Notes: generated by a model from the letters alone, not told the origin. Shown: positions 11,560 through 27,506, counted from the stretch's first letter. The stretch: 64,000 bases of DNA from Medicago truncatula (GCF_003473485.1 NC_053044.1:55964091-56028090); one strand, 5' to 3'. Numbers and translations are program-made.

Positions 11560-12180
11560 ACTCAAAATAAAGCTAACATCTCTCAATCACTGCTAATTTG
11601 AACAAGGGCATGAAGAAATATTTCAACAGAGTTGCCGTAAAGGTAAGATTTCAAGTAATTAGTATAAAAATTACTCGACTTTCTTTGTCTCGTATACGAT
11701 TACCTTTATGAGGAAGAGACATAAATGTGTTTTGCATTTTTTTCCCTTAACTGGTTTTATCCTATTCTATTAGTTTTCTTAGTAAAGTTTTTAACGAGGC
11801 AAATTATGACACAAAATGATATAGTAATTTTTTCCTTCGCTGGAATTCTTTTCCCATCGTGTTTTTCTCTAGTAAAGGTTTTAACGAGACATATCTTTGA
11901 CGGACATCCAATGAAGAGTGTTATAAACATCATAAGTGGATGTCCATTTAACAATTGAGTTGTGGGGTCATGCTATTAGTTCATGCATACTATTGTGTTT
12001 GTTTCTCATGAGTGCTTATTTTTTAAGTCATTATATTTCTCTATAAATATAATTTACACGTAAGCTAATGGGATATCACAAGAGAATAATAAAATTATCT
12101 CCTTTCTCTCTCCTTCTCTATATTCTTGTTTCTATTTCTTTAGTCTTATAACATTAATGCTCTAGATATTTTTCTAAACA
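11560..12180 (+). mobile_element. degraded Ty1/copia-type LTR remnant
   Basis: Two copies of a phrase like CTTAGTAAAGTTTTTAACGAGGCA (about 11776 and 11868) occur after CTTAACTGGTTTTATCC. Plant copia elements carry this CTGGGTTTT...AAGGTTTTTAACGAGGCA arrangement near the 3' LTR. Downstream there is a TATA-like CTATAAATATAATT (about 12040) and CT-rich DNA as in an LTR. No intact gag-pol frame or second LTR is in view, so this is an old fragment with approximate ends. Confidence 0.45.
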
Positions 12181-12599
12181 ATTATTTTTAGAAGATATTT
12201 TTGTAGACAATATTATTTCCGATTCAAAATATACATGGTTGTCAACTATTTTACATATGCTAATATACAACTTTTGATCTTAAAAAAAAACTTATGATCA
12301 TTGTTATCTTTAATTATTTTCCCAATCCTTAAAAAAAAAAAAAAAAAAAAAAATCATCTTCCTTTCCAGAAGAAGAAAAAATTGAATCATCTTCCTCACA
12401 AAGAATAAAAAATCATCTTAGTTTATAGTATTACTTGAGAGAGATATGATTGAATGGGGACTTGATATTTGAGCTGTATTCCCTTTTTCAGTTTCCACTA
12501 TTGAGAGCTAACTCCGTTATAACGGATACATAAAAAAGTCATAAAGTCATAACTTTCAACTAACGGCGTTACAGCATTGGGTGCGCATTACCAGCGACA

Positions 12600-13771
12600 A
12601 GACAAGCCGAAGAAGAAGACTTCAGACAAAACCTTAAATGACAACAACTTCCAAATAATTTCCTTATTTTTCTCTCAAACTATCTTCATTTCATTTTCAA
12701 TTTAATTAACAGGTAATTGTTTCATCTCATCCTTTTTCTTCTTCTTTTTCTATTTTTAGCTTTTATCTTTAATAATCAACTTGTCTTCTTCATCATGCTT
12801 CAAAACCCTAACTTTTTCAATACTTATTCTAATCTACTTTAATGTCAATATTACTGCTTCCTTTTGTGAATTGATGGATGATTTTGCATCCCTTCTGTTT
12901 ATTTTTTCTGAAATTTAATTTTTTAATGGTTTTTATGATTTATTGATAAAAAAAAAAATGAGATTTTTACTTTTCTGTGTGTTTCATGGATTTGTGATGC
13001 GGCAGAAGAGAGCAATCTTTTGTATTGGGTATAGAGCATATCTCAGTGGTTTTCTTTCATCTGGGTTAGTGTAAACAATCTAGTACCTTGGATACAAATT
13101 CAAGATGAGAGGAGGCTCTTTATGTTTACCTTGTAATTGTTGTGTCATTGACGTACTAGAAGTGCTTTTTAACTATCTGAGTATTATTGCGAGTTTCGTG
13201 TTGACTTTTATATGACCTGTTTTGTTGAGTTGAGTTAAGTCTAACCAAATTTTAAGAAGTAGTAGTACTATGACACTTGATACTTGCTCATACTAGCTAA
13301 TTAATTTTATTGAATATAGATGAGACAATAGGTGTGTTGTTTCTTTCAATGCTCTCTGGATTGTTTACACTTACCAGTAATCTGAATTTAATCAACTTCC
13401 TTTTTTGTTTATTCTTCAGAAGGAGGTACGATTAAGTTTTCTCATTACAAAATTAAGGTGGGTTTTTAATTTTATATTCTATTTTAGCTGGTATATAATT
13501 CGATGTATTTTATTCATCTCAGTGGTTCTTTAGTCATCTATACAGTATTTAGTAACAGTCTTGTCAAATATCGGCTATAGCACTGCTATAGTGTAGTGGA
13601 ATTTAAACAATTTGTTTTTGTTCTGCAATACGCTGTTTAGTACAGTGTTGTTTAATAGCAGCAATAGCGGGGCTATAGAACTGTAGTGTAGTAGAATTCG
13701 AACAAACCTGCTTAGTAATGAGTCTTTGTCTGTGCAAATTAGATTGACTGTTGTGTATGTCCGCAGTTATC
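12600..13771 (+). promoter_or_regulatory. 5' UTR and UTR intron of RING-like gene
   Basis: A leader ends at AATTAACAG/GTAATTG (donor at 12713) and the coding exon follows GTCCGCAG (acceptor ending 13766), five bases before the ATG. A UTR intron of about 1.05 kb is inferred; extra small UTR exons are possible. Within it, at 13565-13720, two similar copies of CTATAG...TGTAGTGGAATT occur. Confidence 0.45.
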
Positions 13772-15978
13772 ATGGGTTCAGTTTGTTGTGTTGCTGCAAA
13801 GGATCAAACTCTTCCCAATAGAACTGGAAGTGAAAGTTTTCACAGAAATCCTGTGTGTTCACCTTCATTGAGTTTTCAATGGGATAGATGGGGCCGTGTT
13901 GCTAGTGAAATTGATGATCTTTCGTTTCGCGCGTCTCGCAGAGTCAGCAGAAGTGTCAGCATGGAGTTTAAGGGGTCTTTAAGTTCTGATAGAGGAAATT
14001 TATCTGATGTGGGGAGCACCCTGGAGAACTCTGTAACACCCATGTCTCAGAAGTCGCCTATTCATGAGCAATTAGGTGCAAATCGGATGACTCTATCTTC
14101 AGGTAAATGTTAACTCCATTATTCTATTGTTGAATGTGCTAAAACATTAGCATCTAAAAGAGATGTTTGAAGTACCCCATTGCTTGAAAGAAGGTTTATT
14201 AATAGGTGGATTCTTTTGGCAATATCTTTGGAAATTACAGAGCTCATTTCCTCAACCTTCACTTTTATCTTTCCAACTGAAAGAGTGGGGGAATGTTTGG
14301 TTAAGCTCTAGCAAGAACCAACACTGAGCTTTTTCCCCTGCTGTACCTGTCCCTTTACTCACTAATTAATAAGAATACATGTACCACCGACAATTCTGAT
14401 TGAGGATGTGTCGGACACCGACACAACGCCCACGCATGTGATTACATTGAATTATGTCCTTTTCTCAAATTTTTATCGTCGTTGAGTGTCCATGCTTCAT
14501 AGTTAGATATTATTTTGGCCTTGTACACTGGTTATAGTAACTTCACCCCTACGTGGACAAGATGGTGAAGTAAGGATTAGTCTAGGGGTGGCATAAACAT
14601 CAATAGGCCCCATGTTCAACATTTTCAATGACGGGACTGTTCATTGAAAAACCAACATAAGGGCTTAGAGCTCCTTTATCAATCATTGCTCTTTCTAGAT
14701 TCAGTTTTCTTTTTAAAATAAAAATGAAAAACATGGTTTTCCAATCTTAGCTCATGACTTGAATGGTTATATATGTTGTTTCCTGATTTCAAAATGACGA
14801 TGCTCTCTTCTATTCAACATGTTTCCTTGGTCACTGTTTTTTTTTATTGGGCCATTGATTTATCTTTCTTCTTCCTCTTTTTATTTGTTGCAGATCTATC
14901 CATGTCAAGTAATTGTTCTACAGTGGTGAGTTTGATTCTTTCAAATTGCTGAAATTGATTAGAATAGTTTCCCAATATCTGAATTATAAGTCTTTTACTG
15001 TGCCGCTCTAACCATATTCTTATCTATGTTTATCAATAGGCCAAAAATCTGACAGAATCACCAGAGATCGCAGAATCTTCAATACCAAATATTTCTTTAT
15101 CAATGCCCTCTTCTTTCTCAACACCTACAACCCGCAATCTTAATCGTCACAATCTTCCTAGCCCAACACCATCTAGATGGGCTCATCGATCTCCAGGACA
15201 CCCACTATTGAGACAAATTTCTGATAGTCGAATCCTGGGTCTGAAATCGCCAGACAACTCTATTTCTGAAGGAAGACCGTCATTTGTGCTGTCCACTTGC
15301 AGCAATGACATGATAGCTGGATCCCAATGTGGGTCATCTGATGGCTGGTCTATGCGCACCTTTTCTGAACTGGTGGCATCATCTCAAAAGGAAAGGTGGT
15401 CATTTGACAGTGAGCATTTTGGTTCAGGTCGCCACAAGCTAAGTGCAACTAGTAGTAGGTTCTCGTATTCTCCCACCATGGATTTACAATCTTGCGGGGC
15501 CTGCTCCAAGCTCTTGACTGAGAGAACTGCATGGAGCAGCCAGAAATTCATTTCCAACAACGACCTCTCAGTTGTTGCTGTGCTGGTCTGTGGTCATGCA
15601 TATCATGCAGAATGTTTGGAAACCATGACATCAGAAGCAGATAGTTATGATCCAGCTTGTCCAATTTGCATGGTTGGAGAGAAGCACTTGTCAATGTTAT
15701 CCAGAAAAAGTCTTAGGGCCGAATCTGAAATGAAGGCCAAGAACTACAAGATATCCCGAAACCGTGTAGTTGATAGCTACTTTGATGGCGGATTAGATGG
15801 TTATGATCGCCAAAAAAGTGCAGCTTCAAAATTGGAGGCTAGCTCCAGTTCAAGGAGTTCATTAAGAAAACCCTTCTTGAAGCGGCATTTTTCATTGGGA
15901 TCCAAGTGGAATCGATCCCTGTCTGATAATGATTCTGCCAGGAAGAAGGGGTTTTGGGCAAGATATCGTAAAGATTGA
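13772..15978 (+). CDS. RING-like zinc-finger protein, putatively myristoylated
   Basis: Three coding exons, 13772-14102, 14894-14925 and 15040-15978, join in phase to 433 codons before TGA. The start MGSVCC places Gly2 and nearby cysteines as in N-myristoylated and palmitoylated proteins, so membrane attachment is likely. The middle is Ser/Pro-rich and low in complexity. A C-x2-C (CGACSK) at about residue 270 is followed by CGHAYHAEC and CPIC, matching a RING-H2-like E3 ligase finger with a long first loop. The C-terminus is basic (KPFLKRHFSLGSKW, RKKGFWARYRKD). It resembles uncharacterised plant RING/U-box superfamily proteins. Ubiquitin-ligase activity is inferred from the cysteine/histidine pattern only. 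The middle exon is 32 bp, but its borders (GCAG/ATC, GTG/GTGAGT) and the phase fit. No defect seen. Confidence 0.88.
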
Positions 15979-16569
15979 GCTTCCATAACCGTAGCTGTTA
16001 GTTGCTGCAGCTCTCTAATTATATTTGTAGCACCAACAAGTTAGAATTTACTATTTCTATGTTGACTAGCTTTACTGATAATTATAGATTTATTTTCAGT
16101 ATATTTTTTACTCACGAGAAATTTGCATCATGTTATGTTGGTGTGGCTCATTAATATTAGATGAAGGAAAATCAGAGCTATCCAATCCACCAACAAAACG
16201 CATGGAGACAAAGGAAACAAATACGCCAGTACGTTATTTCAAAATGTTTCGCTTTGTGTTTTTACTTGTTACTACATTCGAATCAATCACGGTGCTTCAT
16301 ACTATCCGCTGGAGATTCAACACATTTCTGAAAGTGTAACTGACTAATGGGATACCGGTGATTATATAACCTTACTCTAGACTAGATAAAGTGAACAATA
16401 TGATTATAAAAATAAAAATCTTTCCCTCAAAAAAAAATAAAATATCTTTTTAAAAAAATATGATTTATCATTCTTTAACGCCTTGTATCATTTATTTTTA
16501 ATTGAATTTTGCTTAAAGTGTTAAATAGAAACTAAACTCAGCGTCGGATCTTAGCAAGTAGGTACAATT
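15979..16569. other. 3' UTR of RING-like gene and short intergenic stretch
   Basis: Follows the stop codon; T-rich with no further coding signal. The open frame at 16130-16339 has no recognisable features. Confidence 0.4.
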
Positions 16570-16576
16570 AGTAATT

Positions 16577-17953
16577 AGAAAATTGCTTTTTTGACAATGA
16601 AACCTTCCTATTGACACAAGTAAAATACGTAAATGCCTCCAGCGGCAGTTAACACCCGCTCAATGATACGCCGGCAGTTAACAGCCGCTGGCACTCAACG
16701 GTAGTTAACTGTCGTTCTAATTTATATGATATGAACGCAGAAACCTCCATTTTCTGGTTATAATGTTACATGCAAAACATTTTCATTTTCAATCCAAAAT
16801 CACCCAAACCTCATTTGCTCGAAAATCATCCTAATTTCATCAAGTAAATCACAAGTAAGTCATCTTAATCCTATTACTGCTCAAGGCTTGATCGCTTAGA
16901 GGTGGATGACGTCAGGTTTTCTCCTTATGGTGATCACAGAGAGATACGCCCTTTTTAGCTTATTGTCACTTACTCGGGATGGCTGATGTGCAGGAAGGAG
17001 AGGGTGTACCGTCATTTACCTGAGCGGGTAAAGAGGCAGCTTTTCTATGTACAGGATGTTCCCAGACATCCATCATATGTCGCTCAGGTGCCTACACATT
17101 TTGCTGACCACCGTGCTGCAGAACGCTCAGGTGTGGTTCTTCACTGCTTGGGGAGATGCGTGTGAGAGACCATGACATCATGCGCCTGGCTACATGGCTT
17201 GGTATGCCAAAGTCTCTCACCCTCGTATTCTCCCACCTGATGAAGGATCTCCTCCCAGGCCAGCGAACGTGGAGCATATCATAGAGGAGGAGCATGCCAG
17301 GGAGATGTCTGACACACTGACAATCATCCGGGATGTGGTGCATATAGCTGATGATATTGTGGCCAGGCAAGCCGAGATGACTAAAGAGGAGATTGTCCAG
17401 GAGGTGATGCGGATAGCCGGTACTGGTCGCCCTGCCCTTACGTAACAGATTGTCAGGCGGCGCAGGGGGCCGAGGCATGCTAGGCAGTAGGGTTGATTAT
17501 ATATGATTAGGTTTTTTTTATGTACTTTTTTACTATGATGACCGTGATGTATAATTATGACATGTTCCGTACATTTTCTTATTTCTATGACATTTTCGGA
17601 CGTACCTTTTATATTATTTCTTGCGTTTTAAATATCATGTTCCTGTTAATTTTATCCTGTTCCTGTTAAATATTTGATGAGTGACTAGAAACCAAACATG
17701 TTGATTGATCAAGTGCTAGCTTTTAGTTGGTTTGGAGGCACTGGAACCTGGAAAAATGAGCTACTGCCTAGAAAAATTTTCAAACACGTAGCGATAGTTA
17801 ACAACCGCTAGATTTAGCGGCAGTTAACCACCGTTGAATCCAGCGGTAGTTAACTGCCGCCGGTTTGCAGAACGATAGTTAACTACCGCTGGGGCGTTTA
17901 AATAATTTACTTGTGTCAATTGGAACTTTTCAATGTTAGAAAAGCAATTTTCT
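16577..17953. mobile_element. long-TIR DNA element with plant-mobile-domain remnant
   Basis: The left end AGAAAATTGCTTTT is matched by the right end AAAAGCAATTTTCT, and the similarity of the inverted ends runs on for about 100 bases (both reach ATTGACACAAGTAAA and then a series of palindromes). AGTAATT lies directly outside both ends (16570-16576 and 17954-17960), a 7-bp target duplication that reads as 8 bp if the next base is counted. Each terminus carries several copies of an imperfect palindrome of the form AGCGGCAGTTAACTGCCGCT. The interior holds a degraded plant-mobile-domain ORF. A Mutator-like non-autonomous element is the best fit. Confidence 0.8.
16905..17483 (+). pseudogene. plant mobile domain (PMD/MAIN-like) protein fragment
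   Basis: Conceptual pieces read VDDVRFSPYGDHREI, then (after a stop) ERVYRHLPERVKRQLFYVQ followed by DVPRHPSY, then in another frame from 17194 MAWYAKVSHPRILPPDEGSP followed by PRPANVEHIIEEEHARE. The order LPERV-x-RQ-x-x-YVQ-x-x-PR, then WY-x-x-VSHP and P-x-PPRPA is typical of transposon-borne plant mobile domain proteins. Stops and frame changes break it. Identification is from memory of the family. Confidence 0.6.
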
Positions 17954-17961
17954 AGTAATTA

Positions 17962-18884
17962 AATTGAGATGTTGGTCCTGTTCAAAAAAATTGAGACGTT
18001 GGCTAGGGTGAACAGTTGGACTCCAGTAGAACAATAACTTAATCATCAACACTAGTTACCCAATATTTTATTGTCATCATCGACACATGCTGCCGGCGAC
18101 CAGACCTCCTCCCCCAACCCTTCTCTCTCCCTCCTCTTCCTCCCCCACCATTTGTGCAAGTGCAACATCTGCCGCTCTAAACCCTAGCCTCTTGCAATTG
18201 ACAAAGAAGAAACAACACTGATCCTTTTTATTAGAGAAATATGATTTGATAGAATATTAGAGCATCATAAATTGCAAAAGCCCAAAATTTATTTGGTTTC
18301 AGTTATTTATACTTTTGAAAGAGATGAATGAGTAAAACTATGAGTAATTGGGTTTCACAATGTTCTTACTGGTTATTTGTTCTTGATATTTAACATTTGG
18401 GTCTTGATCTTCTGACTGAACTCATCAGTTGTAGAAATATGTTCGTGTTCGCAGCATGGATGAAGACAAAGGCGACTGGAAAGGAGTGGGGGTTGGGTGG
18501 AACGGAGGTAGTTCAAAGGGTAAGGGAGGACGGACTTCAACGCTGACACTGACGCCGGAGAGAGTGTGGGGGAAGGATGGGCTGAGTGTGAAGAAAATTG
18601 AGTGGCAGCGTTACAGACATACAATTACATTAACACATGCATTGTATACGGTGCTCAAATAGTGCTCGATTTTGCATTATTAAGATAAGATAGCTCATTT
18701 TTTATATAGTCCCATCTAACAACTGAGCTACTCTTGAGTTTTAAATTTAGATAAGTTTCTTATTTATCTACATGCCACTTGCTTTATTGAAGTGTCAGGA
18801 TCAATAGTCCGTTTAAATGATTTTGGTTCCTAATTCACCAAAAAAAATAAAATTGGTTCTTCATTTGCACCAACCAAAAATGAT
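17962..18884. other. intergenic, no gene supported
   Basis: Contains a short CT-rich stretch (18105-18150) and a weak open frame on both strands at 18373-18662 without family features. No element boundary is clear. Confidence 0.35.
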
Positions 18885-19190
18885 TTTGGCCCCAAAATTT
18901 CATGATTTCTGCTCTTCACCCAGCACAAAACACTCGTGCCCTGCAGCCTTGCCCAAAATACCCCTGCGCTAGTTAACTAACGTAAGTGTAAAAAAAACGG
19001 AACTTAGTTTTTACAGATACGTGAGTTAAGTCACGCAGCGTGACTTAAGTGTGTAAAAACTAAATCCCATTTTTTTTACACTTGCGCTAGTTAACTAGCG
19101 CAGGGGTATTTTGGACAAGGCTGCAAGTCGCAAGTGTTTTGTGTTGGGTGAAAAGCAAAAATCAAATTTCATTTGGTTTTAGTTCATAAG
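18885..19190. mobile_element. palindromic MITE
   Basis: The two halves pair around a centre near 19035 (TCACG-C-AGCGTGA). Matching arm phrases include CTTCACCCAGCACAAAACACT / GTGTTTTGTGTTGGGTGAA, GCCTTGCCCAAAATACCCCTG / CAGGGGTATTTTGGACAAGG, and CGCTAGTTAACTA on both sides. About 300 bases could form one stem-loop. The outer ends are approximate and no target duplication was fixed. Confidence 0.7.
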
Positions 19191-19914
19191 ACTTGTTTTT
19201 ACAAACAAGGTGATTTTTCATCTTTATCGTTTGATTTTTAAGAATTAATTTTAACTTGCACCATTATCACAAGTGGCAGAACTAGAGAGCAGAGGGATTT
19301 ATACGAAAAAAGAACAACGATCAGAACCAAACATTTTCTAAGTTTAGGAAATGGATATTTGCAGGGAATTTTAGAGAGTCAAACCAAAAGAGCGCAGATT
19401 ACAGAGCAAAACCCTATTAGTTCAATCAAAAAAGAATTTAGGACGTCCTAAAATCATATTGAATTTAGGACATTACATCTCCTTTGATCTGTTAAAAAAC
19501 AATGGCACGGCCTAATTATTCTGAAAAGTAAAGTTTTAGACTTTGGAAGGTAGTTACTATATTATTTTTTCTGAAAAAATAAAATAAAATAGTAAATTCT
19601 ATTCTAAATTAAATATTTAAAAGTAAAACTGGCGTGCATATGCCATGACTAGTATAGATATGAACCGAACTTCTACAATAGAGACAGAAGAAACACAGTA
19701 TTACAATTCAGTTTGAACAAATAATTCAATTAAACACCCCTTTACCGTTCGCCAAGTTCCCATATTAAAACTAGAATCTGGATAGTACATGTCATTGCCT
19801 GGACGGCTGCCATAATGCTTAACTCGATGATTTGACAAACTTGGCTGAGGTATTTCTGGCTCAAAACATGCACTGCCATAAACATCCATGGCTCTGAGAA
19901 TTTCACAACAAATT
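19191..19914. other. RPT4 3' flank and 3' UTR (minus strand)
   Basis: Follows the RPT4 stop on the minus strand; AT-rich with no other gene. The open frame at 19701-19973 mostly lies in RPT4 3' UTR sequence. Confidence 0.4.
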
Positions 19915-23766
<3,852 letters not shown>

Positions 23767-23992
23767 GGTTGTGGCGATGTTAAATCGGAAAGTTGAGAAG
23801 GGTGTGAAGTTAGGTCTCACAAATTGGAACGGTGGAGAAGAATAAGTAGCAGTAATAGACTGGTTTGTGGACTACGAAAGCTTAATATGGAGTTGTGTCT
23901 TACGTGTCCCCGATTATTTACCCTACTATATACACCTTTATTAACTTAACCCACCATGTTTCAAATTTTACATTTACCCACTAATTTATAAT
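23767..23992 (-). promoter_or_regulatory. RPT4 proximal promoter and 5' UTR
   Basis: These 226 bases lie between the RPT4 ATG and the boundary of an inserted element. The same sequence recurs, diverged, upstream of the chimeric gene (31536-31752): shared phrases include GGTTGTGGCG, TTAGGTCTCAC, CGAACGGTGGAG/GGAACGGTGGAG, GTTTGTGGACTA-GAAAGCTTA, TTACGTGTCCCC and ACACCTTTATTAACTT. Conservation of this short block in both places suggests it holds the core promoter; this is inference. Confidence 0.6.
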
Positions 23993-25115
23993 GAGAATTG
24001 TTGTTGATACGTTGCATAAGGCTGAGGCACACGAGTAAAATACGATTTTGCCTTCTCGGCAGTTAACTGCCGAATAATTCAAAAATCGGCTGCACTTAAC
24101 TGCCGAGAAAAACTTAGGTAGTTAACTGCCGAGAAATATGTTATAAGAACATACATAGGAGTTTCCAAAACTCCATTGTTGCGTTTTTTATTCTCCTTGG
24201 TGCGATTGTGAGCAATTTGAAGTCATTCCAAGTCAATTTCAATCACAAAAACAAGTAAGTTTTTTGAATCATATTGCATTGTTGTTTTGTGGTTGAATTG
24301 TTTTTTGTTTTTTGTTTTTGTTAAATTTCGATTATACAGGTTCGATTATATTGATTTGTTGATTTTATGATATGTTAGGATAGTTTAGGTTAGAATGGTT
24401 AGAATTGTTAAAGAACTTTTATTGAATTGTTAGGTTTAGGTTTTGATGAATCGTTGTAGAATTGTTTAGGTTTAGGTGTAGGTTTTGATGATAGTTTAGG
24501 TTTAGGTTTAGTTTTTGATTTTACGATTTTATGGCATTGTTGTTTAGTTAGGTTTTGATCGCCATTTTTTTTTTAATGTAGATATGTCTCAGAATCAGAA
24601 TCAGGGTAACGTTCAGGGTGATGAGAAGAACAAAGAAAAATCGTCTATGACGTGGCACGAAATTGTTTGTGATAGTTCAGAAAAAAGAAGGGTTCGAAGG
24701 TGCCGGTGTACAATCACTCGAGGTTGAGGAGGAGCGGGAGCACATGCTATTTTGATCATCAACCAAAACAAGGTGCCCCAGGGACTGTAGTGGGCAACAC
24801 GATTGACTTGTGTGACAAGGAAGAATGAATGTAATGGCTTTTAATGCCTAATTATTTTGAATTTTTTTTATGTTTTATTTTCGTGTCGCGCATATTTTGT
24901 TTGACATTATCGTACTTAAAATAAAATCGCATTTGGAATAATTTCGATTAAAGCCGTGTTTTGAATAATTGCGTATTCGAATAAAAACTAATTAAATCTA
25001 ACGTGAATTCAACTAATTGAAATTGCGTAATGAATAAATAAATTCGAAAAGTGAATAAATAAGATAATTATTGTTCCATTCAAACAAAATATATGTTATC
25101 ACATTACATTACATT

Positions 25116-25350
25116 TCGGAATATACCTTCCAACTGCAACAATTATCTTACCACTGAATGTGACAAATTCAAACTTGCTAAACAACATGACTCCAACATT
25201 CGATGAGCATCTTGAATGATGGTATTCAAGTGTCAAAAGAATGAGGTGCATTCCTTGACACTTGAATACCATTGTTTAAGATGGACATCGCATGCTTCCT
25301 GCCGTTTAACAAGTTTGAATTACCTCATTCAGAGGAAGACAATTGTTGCA
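25116..25350. repeat. inverted repeat (hairpin 1) inside the 3-kb element
   Basis: CCAACTGCAACAATTATCTT...CAAATTCAAACTTG on the left pairs with CAAGTTTGAATTACCTCATT...GACAATTGTTGCAGTTGG on the right, closing with GGTATTCAAGTGTCAA / TTGACACTTGAATACC around a loop of about 18 bases (AAGAATGAGGTGCATTCC). Confidence 0.8.
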
Positions 25351-25374
25351 GTTGGACGTTTGTACCTCCCAACT

Positions 25375-25685
25375 ACAACAATTGTCTTACCTGTGAATGA
25401 GGTAAATTCAAACTTGCCAAGCAGCAGGACTCCAATATTCGTTCGGCATTCCCAATGTTCCATTCAAAAGATTAAATTCTTGTTAGGCTGGGATTAAATG
25501 ACTGTATTCAAATGTCAAAAGAACGAGGTCCATTCGTTGACACTTCAATACCTTCATTTAAACCAGCCTAACAAGAATTTAATCTTTTGACAGGAACAAT
25601 GGGAATGCCGATCGAATATTGGAGACCTGCCGTTTGGCAAGTTTGAATTACCCCATTCAAAGGAAGACAATTGTTGTAGCTAAAA
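25375..25685. repeat. inverted repeat (hairpin 2), same family as hairpin 1
   Basis: AACTACAACAATTGTCTTAC on the left pairs with AGGAAGACAATTGTTGTAGC on the right; inner arms contain AAAAGATTAAATTCTTGTTA followed by GGCTGG, and its complement CCAGCC followed by TAACAAGAATTTAATCTTTT. The loop again follows a GTGTCAA/TTGACAC-type closing stem. The two hairpins are tandem, longer and shorter versions of one unit. Confidence 0.8.
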
Positions 25686-25721
25686 GGTGCATTCATTCCG
25701 CACCTAATGACGATCTTCTGG

Positions 25722-26101
25722 CGGAATCAAACTCTTGATGATATCTTCAGTTGATCTCAGCAATGTCACCCGCATATCGATTCACCGGAACATGTTGTGC
25801 TCCCAAAACATGCTCGTCACTTTTCGTCGTTCGTTAATTCCACCCAAGCGAATGATACTCTCCCCTCGTCGAGCGTTGGACGTTTATACCGAATGTGTTC
25901 CACCATCCTTTTGTCTCTGGGGCTGACTCCTTGGTTGAATTCAGTTAGTTCATCCTTGAGACCTCTTAACGTTACACCAAGACACCGAACCTTCAACCTT
26001 TGAGGTTCTCCGCCGTTGAATTGTGCATGAACGTCGATCCACCCCACCATTGTTTCAAATCTACACAATAAGAAATTAAATACAATCAATGAAAAACTCA
26101 T
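25722..26101 (-). pseudogene. element-borne ORF remnant, function unknown
   Basis: On the minus strand the frame reads MVGWIDVHAQFNGGEPQRLK and on to VRHIRYKRP-like VEHIRYKRPTLDEGRVSFAW; beyond a frame change it continues TSMFWEHNMFR, an in-frame stop, then IDMRVTLLRSTEDIIKSLIP. The piece is protein-like and I associate it with repeated transposon proteins of legumes, but I cannot name its domain. Stops show it is no longer intact. Confidence 0.45.
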
Positions 26102-27009
26102 TCAAACATTTCATCAAACACTTGATGTGTACATTATACATAGACTCTAAAAATCATAAAAATAACCCTAAAATTATAACTCATATACTCTTTCTAAAAT
26201 AAAAAAGTTAATCATATACTATAACATAAATCATTCAACTTATGTTTAACATAATTTTTTTTTTGTTATAACGTAAAATATAATAAAATTATTCAACTTA
26301 TATTTACTCTTAAAATAAATCATATATTCTTACTAAAAAATAAAATAAAAAATATAAAACACCAAATTAAAATAAAACCCTAAAATTTTAAACTATAACA
26401 TAATCATCATGCAAACATTTTAACTAAATTAATCAACTAACATCTAATCTAAAAATGATTTATAACATGTAAATCTAATTAAAAACTAAAATAAAAAAAT
26501 AAATATAAAACACCAAATTAAAATATAACCTTAAAATTTTAAACTATAACATAAACATCATACAAACATTTTAACTAAATTAAGCAACTAACATTTACTC
26601 TAAAAATGAAGTATACTATGTAAATCTACTCAAAAACTAAAATAAAATAAATCTACTCAAAAACTAAAAAATAAAAACATTTATAACAACTAAAATGTAA
26701 GTTAATAGCATTATAATTACTTACTTGTGATTTTGTTGAATAAATTTGTTGGATTTGGTTGGATTTTTTAGAGAGATTTTTGAGAGAAATTTGAATTTTT
26801 TTTGGAAGATGAGATGAATAATGAATGAGAGAGTTTCTGCCAGATTTGTAGTAGAAGATCCTCGGCAGTTAACTACCGAGGTTTTTCTCGGTAGTTAACT
26901 GCAGTCGGTTTTTGAATTCTTCGGCAGTTAACTGCCGAGGGGAAAAAACGTATTTTAATCGTGTGCCTCAGCCTTATGCAATGTGTCAACGACAATTATC
27001 ATTTATAAT

Positions 27010-27506
27010 AATAATAATAATAATAAGGGTCTTGCTAACCATTGCTCTCACAATGGTTAAGGATGCCAAAAGTAGCATATGTTTGCATTGGTTTCAACAA
27101 TATTTTGACTTTTAAAAAGTTATATTTATCACTTTTCACCATTTTCCAATACTATATTTCTATTTTTAGCATTCTCCTAATAATAATAATAAATTAAATT
27201 CATTCAATACACTAAGGAATATTTTTTTTTACGAAAAATAAACGATATTTTGGTTTTGTTTTACTAAAAATAAAAATAATGAATGTAATTTGAAGCTTTG
27301 ACAACAAACCGATGAAACAAATGTGCAATTATAGAGCGCATCATATTTGATGGAAGAGTGGAGACTCGCGTAAGCTCTTTCTAATACTGAACGCCAAGGG
27401 TTAATTTGTAAAGTTTTGCACCAATAGGTAAAACCGATTCCCGAAAGGTATAATTATAGTATAGATGGCCTTTTAAAAAAAAATATAGTATAGATGCATC
27501 GTTTTC
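27010..27506. other. former upstream flank of RPT4, no gene seen
   Basis: Begins with an ATA/AAT microsatellite (27007-27027) next to the right target duplication. No coding signal. Confidence 0.35.

Larger units (their letters stand above)
23993..27000. mobile_element. 3.0-kb Mutator-like TIR element with 9-bp target duplication
   Basis: ATTTATAAT lies directly outside both ends (23984-23992 and 27001-27009), a perfect 9-bp target duplication. The left terminus GAGAATTGTTGTTGATACGTT is matched inverted on the right (GATAATTGTCGTTGACACATT), followed on both sides by GCATAAGGCTGAGGCACACGA, an A/T-rich spacer and three palindromes built on CGGCAGTTAACTGCCG. TIRs of about 150 bp and 9-bp duplications are features of Mutator-like elements. 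The interior has two large hairpins (25.1-25.7 kb), a minus-strand ORF remnant (25.72-26.10 kb) and AT-rich repeats (26.2-26.7 kb). No transposase catalytic domain was recognised, so it is probably non-autonomous. Confidence 0.85.
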
